Assembly: GCA_964542645.1 (NCBI GenBank)
Contig: CAZIUG010000003.1
Span: 62,001 to 126,000, forward strand
Length of the DNA: 64,000 bases
DNA from: Moanibacter sp964542645
GTDB taxonomy: Bacteria; Verrucomicrobiota; Verrucomicrobiia; Opitutales; UBA2987
Direction: 5' to 3'
Below the pieces are notes generated by a model that did not search any database, was not told where the DNA came from, and saw nothing but the letters and a program-made list of their open reading frames with translations. Below are positions 62,361 to 64,000 of the stretch, one piece after another. Made by a program: the position numbers and the translations under genes. Numbering within the stretch: the first letter of the stretch is position 1; every line of letters starts with the position of its first letter.

Positions 62361-63433
62361 AAAATAAGTCGATTCGGATTTTGGTGGTGGGACTTGGTCG
62401 GATGGGATGTTCTCACTTGAGGGCCTATGTGAATCTGGAGGGGTTTGAAGTGGTTGGCTTGTGCAAGCGATCTTGGAACAAGGTTGATAATCTACCTGCT
62501 GAGGTGGATGAAGTACCTCGGTTTGAGCATTTTGAGGAAGCGCTAGAACGACTGAAGCCGGATGCGGTTTCGATCAACACTTTCACTGATACCCACGCAG
62601 ATTACTCAATCAAGGCGATTGAAGCAGGAGCGCATGTCTTTGTGGAAAAGCCGTTAGCGGAGACGATTGAAGATGCAGCGCGGGTTGTGGAGAGAGCAAA
62701 GGCTGTGAAAAGACAGGTTGTGGTCGGCTACGTTCTTAGGCATCACCCTTCGTGGTCCAAACTGGTTAAACTTGCGCGAAACCTCGGGAAACCGTTGGTG
62801 ATGCGAATGAACCTCAATCAACAGAGCAGTGGCGAAGAGTGGAAGTGGCACAAGAACTTAATGGAAACGCTCTCGCCGATCGTCGATTGTGGCGTGCACT
62901 ATGTCGATATCATGTGTCTAATAACGGGTGCTAAACCAATCCGAGTCCATGGGGTGGGCGCACGTCTTTCGAATGAGATTGCACCGGATATGTACAATTT
63001 CGGACACTTCAACGTCGCTTTTGACGACGGATCAGTGGGATGGTATGAAGCAGGCTGGGGTCCCATGATCAGTGAAGAGGCCTTCTTCGTTAAAGATATC
63101 ATGGGACCAAAGGGTAGCGTCAGTATAAGTCTTAAACCTGGAGCCGAGCACGGCGCGAGTGCGGACATGGAAACGCATACAAAAACGAGTTCAATCCGCT
63201 ACCACCGTTCTGCGATGAACGCAGACGGAGATCTTTCTCACCAAGATGAGTGGATCGATACCGAGGATGAACCTCTCCACGATGAATTATGTGAGAGAGA
63301 ACAGGAGTTTTTCCGCGATGCTATTTGGAATAACGCTGATTTAACCTCACACATGGAGGACGCAGTTAGTAGCCTCCGAATAGTTTTGGCGGCGGATGAA
63401 TCAGTGCGAACGGGGAGAGTAGTGGAACTTTGA
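62357..63433 (+). CDS. Gfo/Idh/MocA-family oxidoreductase
   Basis: The 358-residue protein has an N-terminal NAD(P) fold with ILVVGLGRMGCSHLRAY, the catalytic HVFVEKPLAETIEDA with the EKP motif, and the C-terminal domain with SPIVDCGVHYVDIMCLITG, which supplies Asp and His for catalysis. Members oxidise or reduce sugars, inositols, or sugar-nucleotides. It starts at ATG 62357 within the stop of a possible small ORF. The length is normal. The substrate is not known; a role in sugar or inositol catabolism fits the window. Confidence 0.92.
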   Translation: MKNKSIRILVVGLGRMGCSHLRAYVNLEGFEVVGLCKRSWNKVDNLPAEVDEVPRFEHFEEALERLKPDAVSINTFTDTHADYSIKAIEAGAHVFVEKPLAETIEDAARVVERAKAVKRQVVVGYVLRHHPSWSKLVKLARNLGKPLVMRMNLNQQSSGEEWKWHKNLMETLSPIVDCGVHYVDIMCLITGAKPIRVHGVGARLSNEIAPDMYNFGHFNVAFDDGSVGWYEAGWGPMISEEAFFVKDIMGPKGSVSISLKPGAEHGASADMETHTKTSSIRYHRSAMNADGDLSHQDEWIDTEDEPLHDELCEREQEFFRDAIWNNADLTSHMEDAVSSLRIVLAADESVRTGRVVEL

Positions 63434-63660
63434 GAGGTAAAACTTTGGTTTCCCTAGCAATAAAATCGAAGACAGTGACATCGTGATTCTCCGTTAGGTG
63501 CTCGGACAAGAGTCTGGAGTACTGCAAGATTTCGGAAAGATCTACCGAATAAGACCCGAGACCTTAGCCCCAAGCGTACTGAATTATTAAAATTCGCTTT
63601 CGATAATTGAAGGTATTATTTACAGAACAACAGGTGGGCTAAGTTCTTTGTGGCAGATTC

Positions 63661-64000
63661 CTAACTTACCGGGACCATACCTACAAGAATCATACGAAGG
63701 GCTCCCAAGGCAGTAAGAGCAATAACAGCCGCGGCGAAGAGTTTTGGTGGGATGTGCGGGAGCATCCATTTTCCTAGAAAAGCTCCCAATGCGATGGCTG
63801 GGACGATTAATGCATTAAATCTGAGGGAGTGCCAGGTGATCATTCCAAGTCCTATGTAGAGAGGGATCTTTATCCCATTAATGATCAGATAGTACCAAGC
63901 GCCTGTTCCGATAAATTTCTCTTTGGAAAACCCCATGGCTAAAAGGTAAATACTCATAATAGGTCCCGCTACGTTTCCGACAGTAGTCGCGAAGCCGGCG
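63661..64000 (-). CDS. TauE/SafE-family membrane permease, N-terminus outside window
   Basis: The frame is open to the right edge: AGFATTVGNVAGPIMSIYLL is followed by AMGFSKEKFIGTGAWYYLII, the second-half repeat of the TauE/SafE (DUF81) family. At least three membrane helices are seen before the stop at 63661. Members export sulfite, sulfoacetate or similar organosulfur anions, or act in uptake. Only about 112 residues, the C-terminal part, are in the window, so the start and the first half are missing. The segment starting at ATG 63957 is internal and not a true start. Confidence 0.85.
   Translation of the reverse strand, partial: AGFATTVGNVAGPIMSIYLLAMGFSKEKFIGTGAWYYLIINGIKIPLYIGLGMITWHSLRFNALIVPAIALGAFLGKWMLPHIPPKLFAAAVIALTALGALRMILVGMVPVS

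Overview
The window reads as ordinary chromosomal DNA of a free-living or host-associated heterotroph from the PVC group, most likely Verrucomicrobiota. The pointers are indirect: several phytanoyl-CoA-type dioxygenases, a DUF1080 protein, a neutral-ceramidase-like protein, a sugar-isomerase-like fold protein, a Gfo/Idh oxidoreductase, and a small CIDCDLC ferredoxin of a type I associate with Verrucomicrobia. No rRNA, tRNA, CRISPR array, transposase or phage gene was recognised. Taxonomy is an inference. || Layout: (1) 1-5318, minus strand, operon-like: PhyH dioxygenase with HEAT repeats, PIG-L deacetylase-like protein, class-C beta-lactamase/esterase, and a propeller glycosidase cut by the left edge; a DUF1080 protein faces away at 5714. 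(2) 6538-10726, minus: extended GAPDH, amidohydrolase, PhyH dioxygenase, HpcH/HpaI aldolase. (3) 10871-14662: an imidazolonepropionase-like amidohydrolase converging on an alcohol-dehydrogenase-like / class III aminotransferase pair coupled by ATGA. (4) 14948-17851, plus: aldo/keto reductase, PhyH dioxygenase, NHL propeller. (5) 18073-26049, plus: a lanthanide-type PQQ alcohol dehydrogenase cluster (xoxF, xoxJ-like, cytochrome c, a PQQ-system binding protein, a YVTN propeller) followed by a long stem-loop and a TonB-dependent receptor. (6) 26097-30788, minus: a peptide-type ABC importer whose substrate-binding protein and first permease are one 1107-residue polypeptide. (7) 31144-44155, plus: a second amidohydrolase, a FucI/AraA-like isomerase, then E2, SucC-like, SucD-like, E1-beta, E1-alpha and the two halves of a class I fumarase-type dehydratase, an enolase-superfamily dehydratase and an SDR. 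(8) 44177-50881: a six-hairpin-type protein diverging from a ceramidase-like protein, an unknown Cys/His protein and a TIM-barrel isomerase. (9) 51051-64000: a mosaic of single genes on both strands (pdxJ, ferredoxin, SSS symporter, threonine aldolase, MaoC hydratase, a broken S4-domain gene, CPBP protease, HD protein, trpS, a coiled-coil membrane protein, MFS transporter, Gfo/Idh oxidoreductase, TauE/SafE permease cut by the right edge). || How they may work together: region 5 encodes periplasmic alcohol oxidation (XoxF passing electrons to a cytochrome c) with possible metal or cofactor uptake through the TonB receptor. Region 7 could carry a 2-oxo acid through an acyl-CoA to a free acid with ATP synthesis and then through a hydratase step; its substrate is unknown. 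The remainder looks like catabolism of sugars, sugar acids and amide- or ester-linked organics typical of a scavenging marine or soil heterotroph.
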